Source: Chryseobacterium lathyri (GTDB lineage Bacteria > Bacteroidota > Bacteroidia > Flavobacteriales > Weeksellaceae). Taken from it: 64,000 nt of DNA. The stretch covers positions 186,001 through 250,000 of the forward strand of contig NZ_JAUSSF010000003.1 in the NCBI RefSeq assembly GCF_030812195.1. Reading direction: 5' to 3'. The position numbers were made by a program, and so were the translations under genes. Shown piece after piece: positions 1-8,154 of the stretch. The notes below the pieces were generated by a model. The model had not been told where the DNA came from. It searched no databases and saw only the letters and a list, made by a program, of their open reading frames with translations. How positions within the stretch are numbered: the first letter of the stretch is position 1; each line of letters begins with the position of its first letter.

Positions 1-1
1 G

Positions 2-490
2 GTGCGGGACATTTTCATTTTTAGCTGTTATACAGGCCTAGCATACATTGACATTTATAATTTAACGAAAGAACATATTTCTACAGGAATTGATGGTAAC
101 TTATGGATTATGACCAACCGACAAAAGACTAGTACTATTTCAAATATACCTTTGTTACCTATTTCTGAAGAAATCATCCGAAAATATGAAAATCATCCTC
201 TCACTTTGGAAGCAGGTAAATTACTGCCTGTTTATACCAATCAGAAAATCAATGAATATTTGAAAACCATTGCCGATAATTGTGAAATCAATAAAAAACT
301 TACATTTCATGCTGCCCGACATACATTTGCCACAACAGTAACATTAGGAAATAATGTATCTATGGAAAGTGTGAGTAAAATGTTAGGCCATAAAAGTATT
401 AAAACGACTCAGCATTATGCTAAAATTCTGGATAAACAAGTCAGTGAGGACATGAAGAATTTAAAAAGCTTGTTACAAAAAAATAATTGA
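2..490 (+). CDS. Tyrosine recombinase (integrase), C-terminal catalytic part; cut by window edge
   Basis: This is the catalytic half of a phage-type tyrosine recombinase, which cuts and rejoins DNA at attachment sites of mobile elements. Numbering from the first visible Met, the HxxR motif is H103/R106 (HAARH), a later His is H130 (LGHKS), and the nucleophile is Y139 (TTQHYAKI). The usual first catalytic Arg, expected in the segment reading CYTGLAYIDIYNL, is replaced by Ala14. Bacteroidota integrases such as IntDOT also lack this first Arg, so the change fits the subfamily and need not mean inactivation. The true start and the SAM-like core-binding domain lie before the window. The accessory genes that follow suggest it is the integrase of an integrated element. 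Family assignment is firm; which att site it uses is unknown. Confidence 0.93.
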   Translation: MRDIFIFSCYTGLAYIDIYNLTKEHISTGIDGNLWIMTNRQKTSTISNIPLLPISEEIIRKYENHPLTLEAGKLLPVYTNQKINEYLKTIADNCEINKKLTFHAARHTFATTVTLGNNVSMESVSKMLGHKSIKTTQHYAKILDKQVSEDMKNLKSLLQKNN

Positions 491-597
491 CTGTTATTAC
501 TTACCCTAAATAATGATTGATGTATGAAATTTATAAGTATATTTAATAAAACAAATGAAAATTTATTCAGGTAAGAATCTTCCCAAATTACACAAAA

Positions 598-1785
598 ATG
601 ACTCAGGAAAAATATTATTTTGAAAATCCCAAATCTTCTATAAGATCTTTAACAGAGGATGAGATAGAAGCCGCAATAGCAGATTATGAAAATGGAGTTA
701 AAATTTCAGAGATTTGTCAGAAATATCCTAAAGTAAAAGTAAGTAGTTTTTACAAACAACTACCATACAAACTTAATCAAGAGAAATGTGAATATTGTAA
801 TAATCAAATTTACACAAAAGTTAGAAAAAATGGTTATGGTAATGATTTAGCTAAATTATGTATCTATTGTAACCATGATTACACAAAAAATTGTAATTGT
901 GAACAGTGCTTTCATAATACAAATGTGGCTCTCGAAGAAAAAAGGAAAGAACTGCAAATTGTTTGGAAAAACTTTTATACTGAATACTATAACCTAAATT
1001 ATACACTAAATGATATCAGTATTTTTGATGAAATATATTTAGTATTACTCATACAATCATATAAAGGTACATTTGAGAATACATTGGACTTCTCGTATTT
1101 TAAACAACTTAAGTTTCAAGTTCATGCATCATCTCATGAATATTATTCTGTAATAAACAACCTTATTGACAGAAAGATTCTGATTCCCAACATATACTAT
1201 TTTGATTCGTATGATTATATTTATTCATCAGAACCGTCTCTTCCAACGATCAACTCTACAAAAATAAACTGGATTCCAAATATAATTAAAACCTCCGGTA
1301 CTTTACTTTCTGTTTCAGAATTAGATAAAATCTTAAAAGAAAGGACTTACTCAGTTGAAGACAAAAAAATTTTATGGAGAGAAGTTTATTGGTCAGAAAT
1401 CAAAAGTTATATAAATGACCAATCAAATAAATATTTAAAGATGGTAATTGATGATCAGACCATTGAACAGGTCGTTGATGGTCTTCAGCCAACTTTTCCA
1501 CTATCAAAGGCTTATAATCTAATTTATATTGCAATTAATGCTTCCCATAGGTATATGCAAGATTATTCTAAAAATGAAAGAAAAGTAAATTCATATTTCA
1601 GAAATAAGATGAACGAACTCATCTTAAGATATCAAGATCATAAAAACCTGAAAGACTATAATCGCTTATTGTATATTGAACTAAGTTACTTTAATCAGTA
1701 TGTTCTTAAAAATATTCTTAAACAGGAAAATGCATATTTTTATCTTTCAACAGATAAGATATTGGATAATCCGATAGTAGGCTAA
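598..1785 (+). CDS. Cys-rich protein with HTH-like N-terminus, unknown function
   Basis: I do not recognise the family. The 395-residue protein opens with a segment (about residues 18-55, LTEDEIEAAIADYENG then ISEICQKYPKVKVSSFYK) that reads like a recombinase- or transposase-type helix-turn-helix. A metal-binding-looking cluster follows: C64/C67, C88/C91, then C99, C101 and C104, consistent with one or two zinc sites. The remaining 290 residues are rich in Tyr, Asn and Leu, with no signal peptide or membrane segment, so a soluble cytoplasmic protein is expected. It starts about 110 bp after the integrase stop on the same strand and is AT-rich like its neighbours, which suggests cargo of the same element. 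A DNA-binding or defence role is possible but is only inferred from position and the HTH/zinc appearance. Confidence 0.75.
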   Translation: MTQEKYYFENPKSSIRSLTEDEIEAAIADYENGVKISEICQKYPKVKVSSFYKQLPYKLNQEKCEYCNNQIYTKVRKNGYGNDLAKLCIYCNHDYTKNCNCEQCFHNTNVALEEKRKELQIVWKNFYTEYYNLNYTLNDISIFDEIYLVLLIQSYKGTFENTLDFSYFKQLKFQVHASSHEYYSVINNLIDRKILIPNIYYFDSYDYIYSSEPSLPTINSTKINWIPNIIKTSGTLLSVSELDKILKERTYSVEDKKILWREVYWSEIKSYINDQSNKYLKMVIDDQTIEQVVDGLQPTFPLSKAYNLIYIAINASHRYMQDYSKNERKVNSYFRNKMNELILRYQDHKNLKDYNRLLYIELSYFNQYVLKNILKQENAYFYLSTDKILDNPIVG

Positions 1786-1969
1786 TATGAATTAGTCACG
1801 ATTTAATCTGAACACTTATCATCAAATTAAATAACTTTAAAAATAGGTTAAGTATTATGTGTAATAGGTACTACTTGATCTGACAGTTTGGATGTACGGT
1901 TACTAAAAAACTGTCAGTTATTCTTTAAAGGATAATCTCTTTTATTCTGTTAACTAAAATGGATAAGTC

Positions 1970-3049
1970 TCATATTGATTTTGTTCTATTTTCCCATTTC
2001 TTCAAATGTGAAACAATTTCTTCATAAAAACCTTCTGCACGTGCTTTACTTACTGCCCCACCAAATCTTGATCGAAATTCACTTCTAGTTTTGCATTGCA
2101 ATGCTGCTTGTTTGCAACTTTCATAAGTCCAAGTACCTTTTGGCGATCTTTTATAAATCATATGGTCACATACTTGCATCCAATTATTTCTATGAGCTGC
2201 ATTGTAAGCATTATTACTATTATCTTGAAAATCACTTCTAGTTTTGTACTTAAGTGCTTCTTTTTGACACTTTTCAAACGTCCACTTTTTTTCGCTCCAC
2301 CCCAGTCCACCTGCTTTTGCTTTATTTAAAATTATCCACTCATTTTGTTTATAGATTTTAATTGTCTTATCTTCTAATTTCTGAGCCTTATCAGCAGCAA
2401 TGTATGATTTTGAAATTGATTTATATACCGGATTCAGGTTATTTTTCAAAGAATAATTATATACTGGCGATGTTTTTTCTTTTAGATGTTGTGCCTGCCT
2501 CCCTTCCTTGTTACAGGTTAAACCAACATATACAGCGTTATTTGGAAACTCATAAGCATATACCAATCTTTTATTTTGATTACCTACTGCATTCATGTGA
2601 GAACAAATAAGAGGAATCCAACCTTTTCTTAGACTAATACTATAAGCTGATGAATTATCTCTTTTGAAATGAACTTTGGTTGTATACTTTAGTGCTTCTT
2701 TTTGACATTGATCAAAATTCCAAAATTTATGTGGCTTCCGCCGAGGAGTCATATGCGAGCAAATTTGATCTAAAAAGCCTTCAATTATCGCACGATGATA
2801 AGCAGATGAAGAATAGTGGACAAAATCAGTTCTATTTGTATATTTGAGTGCTTCATTTTTGCACTTATCGAATGTCCATACTTTGTTCCAATTTCTTAGT
2901 TCAGGGTTTTTGTAAATTTCTCTTCTTCTTGCATTTCTGCAACTGCTACAACGATGCCTACGACCACTTTTAGTTGCTTTGCTAATGGCAAAATCATGAA
3001 TGGATTTTTCAATCTTGCATTTTGTACAAAACCTAGTTAGAATGTTCAT
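1970..3049 (-). CDS. GIY-YIG nuclease-domain protein with zinc ribbon and four internal repeats
   Basis: A 359-residue predicted endonuclease. The N-terminus has a zinc-ribbon pattern (C8/C11 and C34/C37). A GIY-YIG domain lies at about 162-245: YAY at 164-166, YVG at 174-176, R184, H188, E226 and N242, which match the family's tyrosines and catalytic Arg/Glu/Asn. It is flanked by four copies of a roughly 43-residue repeat of the pattern W-(T/N)-(F/Y)-x2-C-x3-A-L-x3-T-(R/K)-x2-F...A-Y...(I/V)-C-x-H-M, at about 57-100, 110-152, 256-298 and 306-348. The third and fourth copies vary at the end. The repeat is probably a DNA- or metal-binding module. Related repeats occur in phage and mobile-element nucleases. 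It could be a free-standing homing-type endonuclease or an anti-phage effector; the sequence cannot separate these. Confidence 0.82.
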   Translation of the reverse strand: MNILTRFCTKCKIEKSIHDFAISKATKSGRRHRCSSCRNARRREIYKNPELRNWNKVWTFDKCKNEALKYTNRTDFVHYSSSAYHRAIIEGFLDQICSHMTPRRKPHKFWNFDQCQKEALKYTTKVHFKRDNSSAYSISLRKGWIPLICSHMNAVGNQNKRLVYAYEFPNNAVYVGLTCNKEGRQAQHLKEKTSPVYNYSLKNNLNPVYKSISKSYIAADKAQKLEDKTIKIYKQNEWIILNKAKAGGLGWSEKKWTFEKCQKEALKYKTRSDFQDNSNNAYNAAHRNNWMQVCDHMIYKRSPKGTWTYESCKQAALQCKTRSEFRSRFGGAVSKARAEGFYEEIVSHLKKWENRTKSI

Positions 3050-3283
3050 ACATGAAATATATTATTTACCCCCAAGCCTAAACCCTTGTTTCGACTGCCA
3101 GATAACTACGAAGTAATTACTAAAAAAACTCATATTTCAATGAGGGATTTTAATCTTAAAGAAGCAGCGAGGTAATTGTAATCTTAGTGGTTTATGTATC
3201 CTAGCATTTGTCATTTCAATCGAATCGCACCCTATAAAGTTTGCTACCCGTTCAAAGTAATGACTACTATTTCTTTTGCACAA

Positions 3284-5959
3284 TCAATCTACCAAGTTTT
3301 CTAAATAAAATTTTCCAATTTCATTATCATAGTCGCTTTTAAGATACTCTTTCAAATAATCAAGAAGAGGTTTTGATTTTTTAAAAGTATTAATATAATA
3401 TTTTAAATTGTTTCCTATTAACCAGTAAGGATTGAACTTAGAATAATCAAATGTATCCAAATGTACTAGCCAATCGTAATAATCTTTTTTAGATGAAACA
3501 TTATAATCAATATACTTTTCTAATTTTTTTAGAGAGAATCCTAATTTAAAAAAAATATTAATTGCCTGATCCAGTCTATAATTCTCTGGTGAACCAAATG
3601 CCTCTCTTTCTTTTGATAAGTTAGGAATTCCCTCAATGAATTTTTCTAATAATTGATCTCCTAAGCGAGGCACAATAGTATCCAAAACAACTGCTGTACT
3701 ATATAATTCAGAATTAAAATTGTTTTCTAACTCTTTACAAACCTTTTGTTTGATTCTATTCTGTAGTTCATCATCTAAAAAACTTAATCCATACCAATAC
3801 TTAAAATAGTTATCCTTTTTGGAAAAATCAATATCCTCAATATTTGAAACATCATTAATACCTTTGATTATATCAATAATTTCTTCTGAGGTAGCTTTTT
3901 CAAAATAGAGTTTTGTAAGAAAAGAAAAATTAGATATTCTTACATTATCATCAACACCAAGTTTAATAAGTTCAAATAAGTTCTCCTTAGAGATTATATC
4001 TTCTTTTTCTGAAACAACCTTCATTAAATCTGAAACAAGAGATAATCTTTCAATCTTGTTTATTTTGATGAATTTTAAAAGTTTTGAAAAAAGAATATTT
4101 AAATTTTCTTTATCAATTTCAACTTTAGAAATAATGCTGACTATATTTTGAATAATATTACTAATTTTCTGAACTAATCTATATTTATCTTTATTTTTTT
4201 CAAGATTATTAACTGATTTTATCAAATTATCTATATAAATCTTAAACTGTCCTAAAATAAGATTGGAACTTTGTATTTTAATACTTTTTATTTCATACTT
4301 ATTTAACAAAAATGCAGCATCTTCACTTTTAACATAGAACATCCACATTTCAAGTATTTTAAAATCAAATTCATACTTTTCATAGTCAGGGTTTCTTAAT
4401 GTATAAATAATGAGTATACCTTCTAATATTTTTCGACATAATTGTTCATATTCGTTGTATTGATTGAGAAGAACAAAATTAAATTTAAAGAAATTATGAA
4501 TTCTCAAGAAATTACTTTGTAATTCAAGTAATTGTGTGTTTGATGTCCACCCCCCTTTTCTATCTCTTAACCAAGTTTTTTGTAATTCAAAAAGCAAATT
4601 GTCTATGTACACAATATTCCGGTAAACAAATCGAAAATCTTTTAAAGTCTTATATATATCTAAAAAATGTTGTGCTTTATCTAAAATAAATTTTTCTTCC
4701 GATTTATCATCTACATCTTTAAATCTCTTTTTTGTTTCATCATCAAAGTAAAAACTACTTTCGCTTAGTTGCTTTAATTCTAACAAATTTAATTTCGCAA
4801 TCAGATAGGTGATAGGATTTTTATTTTTGTCTTCATTTCTGTATATATCTAAAAATATATCTATTGACTGTTCTACATTTCCAAATAAAAATGAGGCGTA
4901 TGCTTTCCTTAGTTTCTCATAACTCGAATACTCAGGTTTATTAAGTTTTAAAAGATTTTCTGTTTTTCTTATATCTAATCTCTCGAAAGTACACCTTTCA
5001 CAGTTGCAAGTTCCTGAAAGAAAAAGATTATGGATACAGAACCTATTTCCTTCTTTTAATATTCTGCCTCGAAAATAAATATGTTCAATTGCATTTATGC
5101 GAAAGAAACTAATTATAGATTTTATTTTTTCTTCTTGTTTTTCTACAAAAGTATGGCCACCGGAAATTTTATAAGTTTTTCTTTTTCTGTTAACATCGAA
5201 GTCTTTTATTATATTATAAAATTCCTCATTATTTGTAGATATACTCATATCATTAAGATATGTATTTTCTCCAAAAGTATGATATAATATTTCGCTTAGA
5301 ATATTTTTAGGGATAACTTTTATACACTCAAACTTTTCTATTATGTAATTAAGTTTATCAATGGTATGTAGTCCTTCCGTTTCCTTTTTAAAAATGGAGT
5401 AATCCGATTTATGAGATTCAAATAGATTTCCATGTAACTTTTCAATTTGTTTAATCTTTGCTGTACTTATTTCATCAAGAAATTTATCAAAATTCTCCTC
5501 ATTGAGAATATTATCTTTCGGGATGTATATTTGAAAACTCTTTACCTTTTTATTTTTTTGTTCACTTATCCTATTTAGAATAGTGTCATCATTTTGAATA
5601 AAATAATAATAAATTTTATTTGATACAATATCACAGAGGGTAAAAACAAAAGGATCAGAAATTTTATTATACCACGAAATCGGATGTCTTAAACTTGTTA
5701 AGGGATAAGAAATAACGTCTGCATTTTTTTTTGATTTTACAACTGCATTTTTGCCCTTATTTTGATTAAGAAAAATAAATTCATCAACGGACTCTTCTCT
5801 ATCAACGATTTGATAGAAAAAGTCGATTCCGATTTCCCTTCTTCCAGACTCATGTTTGATCATTTTTAAATTTTTTGACCTAAACAATTCAGATAAAGTA
5901 TCATTGAGAAGTGAATTAGCTTTATCTTCAATTTCTGTATTATCTAATTTACTTGACAT
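3284..5959 (-). CDS. Large protein with DUF4365-like (PD-(D/E)xK-type) N-terminal domain; defence candidate
   Basis: An 891-residue soluble protein. The first 125 residues match the DUF4365 pattern: GRREIGIDFFYQIV (residues 39-52, acidic D46), then FLNQNKG (Q66-x-K68), then LRHPISWYNKISDPFVF (from 90) and a KIYYYF strand. DUF4365 is related to PD-(D/E)xK nucleases, and the D...QxK arrangement is the expected variant. Near residue 318 there is a CxCxxC motif (CNCERC). The rest, about 350-891, looks like alpha-helical solenoid, with TPR-like pairs such as LRKAYASFLFGNVEQSIDIF. It is a single gene with no partner on its strand; the next minus-strand gene upstream is the MobC-like protein. A nuclease or receptor plus a long sensor-like repeat region is common in single-gene anti-phage proteins, but a defence role is inference. 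Composition is very AT-rich. Confidence 0.78.
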   Translation of the reverse strand: MSSKLDNTEIEDKANSLLNDTLSELFRSKNLKMIKHESGRREIGIDFFYQIVDREESVDEFIFLNQNKGKNAVVKSKKNADVISYPLTSLRHPISWYNKISDPFVFTLCDIVSNKIYYYFIQNDDTILNRISEQKNKKVKSFQIYIPKDNILNEENFDKFLDEISTAKIKQIEKLHGNLFESHKSDYSIFKKETEGLHTIDKLNYIIEKFECIKVIPKNILSEILYHTFGENTYLNDMSISTNNEEFYNIIKDFDVNRKRKTYKISGGHTFVEKQEEKIKSIISFFRINAIEHIYFRGRILKEGNRFCIHNLFLSGTCNCERCTFERLDIRKTENLLKLNKPEYSSYEKLRKAYASFLFGNVEQSIDIFLDIYRNEDKNKNPITYLIAKLNLLELKQLSESSFYFDDETKKRFKDVDDKSEEKFILDKAQHFLDIYKTLKDFRFVYRNIVYIDNLLFELQKTWLRDRKGGWTSNTQLLELQSNFLRIHNFFKFNFVLLNQYNEYEQLCRKILEGILIIYTLRNPDYEKYEFDFKILEMWMFYVKSEDAAFLLNKYEIKSIKIQSSNLILGQFKIYIDNLIKSVNNLEKNKDKYRLVQKISNIIQNIVSIISKVEIDKENLNILFSKLLKFIKINKIERLSLVSDLMKVVSEKEDIISKENLFELIKLGVDDNVRISNFSFLTKLYFEKATSEEIIDIIKGINDVSNIEDIDFSKKDNYFKYWYGLSFLDDELQNRIKQKVCKELENNFNSELYSTAVVLDTIVPRLGDQLLEKFIEGIPNLSKEREAFGSPENYRLDQAINIFFKLGFSLKKLEKYIDYNVSSKKDYYDWLVHLDTFDYSKFNPYWLIGNNLKYYINTFKKSKPLLDYLKEYLKSDYDNEIGKFYLENLVD

Positions 5960-6077
5960 AAATAGCAGTCGTTAATTTTATTGTATTTATGCAATATTAA
6001 GTATTAAGTACCATAGAATCTAGCAAACACTAACTATTTATTAATAAAATTAGTTTGCATGTCTAAAACTATCAAAG

Positions 6078-6120
6078 AAAAATGGAGCTATTGCTTTCTA
6101 AAAAACATAGCTCCATTTTT
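6078..6120. terminator. Hairpin terminator, probably bidirectional
   Basis: A perfect 14-bp inverted repeat (AAAAATGGAGCTAT at 6078-6091 and its complement at 6107-6120) with a 15-nt loop. The right arm runs into a long T tract and the left arm is preceded by A residues. It sits between the MobC-like gene (ending at 6162) and the start of the DUF4365 gene (5959), so it would end mobC transcription before the next gene. Confidence 0.8.
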
Positions 6121-6161
6121 CTTTTTTTTCATTGTTAGAAATGGATTTAGATCCGAGAAGA

Positions 6162-6530
6162 TTAACAATTTTTAGCAATTAAATAATAAATTTTTGTAAA
6201 AACTTTGTTTTGCTGTTCTTTCAGTTCAGTAATTGTTTTTAGTTTTTCATTAAACCCTTTCAAAGCTTCGACATTCATAAATTTTTGAGCATTGACTATT
6301 TTTGCCACTTGATTGATATTAGTTTCAATCTTTACGAAAATATTGTCCTGTTTTTCAATAAATGCCAGGATTTTTCTTCTTTCATCATCAAAAATTCTGT
6401 TCTCCACTGAATTGGTAATTAAGCTGCTCAAAGAAATTTGTTTTTTGAAACAAAGCTTTTTCCAGCTTTCTTTCCTGTGTTTTTGGATTCTTATGAAAAT
6501 ACGTGCTTCTTTTTCGCCATAGTTCTTCAT
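6162..6530 (-). CDS. mobC: MobC-like mobilisation accessory protein
   Basis: A 122-residue basic protein resembling the MobC family, relaxosome accessory proteins that bind near oriT and help the relaxase open the DNA. The N-terminal part (MKNYGEKEARIFIRIQ, followed by a helical KLCFKKQISLSSLI segment) looks like a ribbon-helix-helix. NINQVAKIVNAQ (about 72-83) matches the family's N-x-NQ-x-A-K-x-x-N signature. The start at 6530 gives a clean ribbon-helix-helix N-terminus; a longer frame reaching 6593 only adds an unlikely leader. No relaxase (MobA) gene follows, although that is the usual order: the downstream neighbour is the terminator at 6078-6120 and the DUF4365 gene. The mobilisation module therefore looks incomplete. 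Confidence 0.72.
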   Translation of the reverse strand: MKNYGEKEARIFIRIQKHRKESWKKLCFKKQISLSSLITNSVENRIFDDERRKILAFIEKQDNIFVKIETNINQVAKIVNAQKFMNVEALKGFNEKLKTITELKEQQNKVFTKIYYLIAKNC

Positions 6531-6754
6531 TTGTATATAATAATTTGATTGAAAAATATTTGCAAAATTGAAGTATAAAAACCGTGAAAGCAATAGTATT
6601 CGTAGGGTTTGGGCTAAATAAGAACAAGCTGGAATAACGTAGAATTTCCAAAGATTAAAAAAGAATATACTGGGTTAATTTGAATCCTTTTAAGATTTCA
6701 AAAAATAAAAACTGAGTTCCGAAGTTTTTCCCCTTTTTGCAAAAAAGCAAGATC

Positions 6755-6795
6755 GTCTTTGTAGTACAACTTGAAAAGTTTGTACGTACAAAGAC
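6755..6795. other. Long inverted repeat upstream of mobC, candidate oriT
   Basis: Arms at 6755-6772 (GTCTTTGTAGTACAACTT) and 6776-6795 pair across a 3-nt spacer with only two single-base bulges. The right arm contains a perfect 14-bp palindrome (TTTGTACGTACAAA, 6779-6792). Three tandem GCTCTC units follow at 6803-6820. An inverted repeat about 225 bp upstream of a MobC-type gene is where an oriT often lies. That is inference from position; no nick-site consensus was recognised. Confidence 0.45.
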
Positions 6796-6964
6796 ACATC
6801 TTGCTCTCGCTCTCGCTCTCGTAAGCCACACTTTTTTTAGAGCTCTGAAAAAAATAAGACACAACAACACAAAAATATGACAATCACCTACTTATGTTGT
6901 TTAAAATATTTTTTGCTATTGAAAGAAAAAAAAGATGATGAGTTATGGAAAGAAAAATAAGCCG

Positions 6965-7304
6965 ACCTGTATCCATTTTATGCAGGTAAGGATGTAACCT
7001 GATACTATTTACACAGGTATATATAATAAGGTGGGTAAATTTTACGCAGGTTGGATGAAAACCTGCGCAATTTTCACACAGGTTAGGCCTTAAAGTATAT
7101 CATTACATAAAATGAGAATGTAGCTCTGATACTATTTTACACAAATATTATGATAAGGTGAGTAGATTTTACTCAAGTTGAAGGAAAACCTGCGTAATTT
7201 TTACACAGGTTAAGGCATAACCTGTGTCTATTTTACTCAGGTAAAAGGAAAGCATAGGTGTTTTTTACTCATATTGGAAGAAAACAGAGGTAATTTTATA
7301 TAAG
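6965..7304. repeat. Array of about eleven palindromic units phased at about 32 bp
   Basis: Units resembling ACCTGyGTAATTTTACACAGGT start near 6965, 6997, 7030, 7061, 7124, 7156, 7188, 7220, 7251 and 7284; a strongly degenerate one fits near 7092. Each is itself a weak inverted repeat (ACCTG...CAGGT arms about 5 bp long with 12-13 bp between). The step is 31-33 bp, about three helical turns, so bound proteins would sit on one face of the DNA. The ends of the array are more degenerate than the middle. This is not a CRISPR: the conserved part is the palindrome, the intervening 8-10 bp are too short for spacers, and no cas gene is present. Iterons of a replication or partition system, or a cooperative operator, are the best alternatives. 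Confidence 0.7.
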
Positions 7305-7315
7305 CTCAGATATTT

Positions 7316-7475
7316 ATGATTGAATTGATTTGGTTTCGAGGACACTCGACTTTTTTCTTTGTCCTTTACAGTCGTAACAGCTGGATTTGTCTTTTTTATA
7401 TTGGATGTGTTCTATTAATGTTAAGTAATTATGATTGAATTGATTCGTATGACTGAGGTTCCGACTTTTTCTTTG
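7316..7475. repeat. Diverged direct duplication, about 115 bp apart
   Basis: ATGATTGAATTGATT occurs at 7316-7330 and again at 7431-7445. In both copies it is followed about 20-25 bp later by a CGACTTTTTCTTTG-like stretch. The rest has drifted, so this looks like an old tandem duplication at the edge of the palindrome array. No gene was assigned to the segment. Confidence 0.5.
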
Positions 7476-7824
7476 ACAATGACCATAGTACAGGAACAGG
7501 CACATAAACCGGAATGGAAAGCATTGAAATGGAGGCCCCGAAATCTTTTTGTACGCAGGATTCAGGAGTTTCTGAAAAAATTATTGGACTCCAGTGGAAA
7601 GAATTTTTTGAGATACCCAAAAAGATTTTTTTATGTGAATGATGCTGTCCTAAGTTTGCAAGAGTAAAAAGTAACAACAGATAGAAAAAATCAAATAGTT
7701 TTACTTACCATTCAAGGCAAATCACAATACAGACTTCTAAAAAATAAAACTACAAGCAAAGTAGATTACAGAAGAACTACAAAACAGGAATAATAGTACA
7801 TCTAATAACAAGAATTCTCTTCTG

Positions 7825-8154
7825 GTGTCCAATCCAAATATTTTTGCTGGTGAAAGAAAAAAATATCTGGATTCTGTTTTAAGTACCCTTGAAAAATCGA
7901 TAAGGTATGAAAGGTTTAGAAATCCGAATAAAGACCGATCTGATTCCCAAAATCTTATTCAGGAAATGAGTAATATCTGTGAAAAAACGGCGAAGGAAAA
8001 TAATATTCCTTTTTCTGCTTTGGATGAGATTTTTAAGGATTCGGGAATTGTAAAATCTTTATTGTTTTTGTTAAAAGGAGGATCTCAGGAAACAAATAAT
8101 GACATTTCACAAGAAGAAAATCAACAAAAAAGCAGAAAAAGAAGGCTCAGATAA
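7825..8154 (+). CDS. Small charged protein of unknown function (GTG start)
   Basis: A 109-residue hydrophilic frame. No ATG exists upstream in frame, so the start would be GTG at 7825 (first residues VSNPNIFAGERKKYLDSV). The protein looks alpha-helical, with a basic C-terminal tail (QQKSRKRRLR) and no membrane or signal segment. It lies between the 32-bp palindrome array and the threefold hairpin repeat, whose first unit begins directly after its stop codon. It may be a nucleic-acid-binding accessory protein of the element, but no family was recognised. The amino-acid make-up (regular helices, Asp/Glu/Lys balance) looks more coding-like than other small frames nearby. Confidence 0.5.
   Translation: MSNPNIFAGERKKYLDSVLSTLEKSIRYERFRNPNKDRSDSQNLIQEMSNICEKTAKENNIPFSALDEIFKDSGIVKSLLFLLKGGSQETNNDISQEENQQKSRKRRLR

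Noticed and set aside
2..490. Inactive integrase because the first catalytic Arg is missing
   Set aside because: Active Bacteroidota recombinases such as IntDOT also lack this Arg; the remaining catalytic residues are intact.
6388..6651. 87-codon frame overlapping mobC
   Set aside because: It is a frame-shifted shadow of the MobC-like coding sequence.
6655..6883. Two overlapping minus-strand frames (one with an Arg-Ala run)
   Set aside because: They translate the inverted repeat and the GCTCTC triplet repeat; repeats explain the openness.
6965..7304. CRISPR array
   Set aside because: Step is only about 32 bp with 8-10 bp between palindromes, units are variable, and no cas genes are present.
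7431..7667. 78-codon plus-strand frame
   Set aside because: It starts inside the diverged direct duplication and shows no motif; an overlapping minus-strand frame is equally long, so neither is supported.
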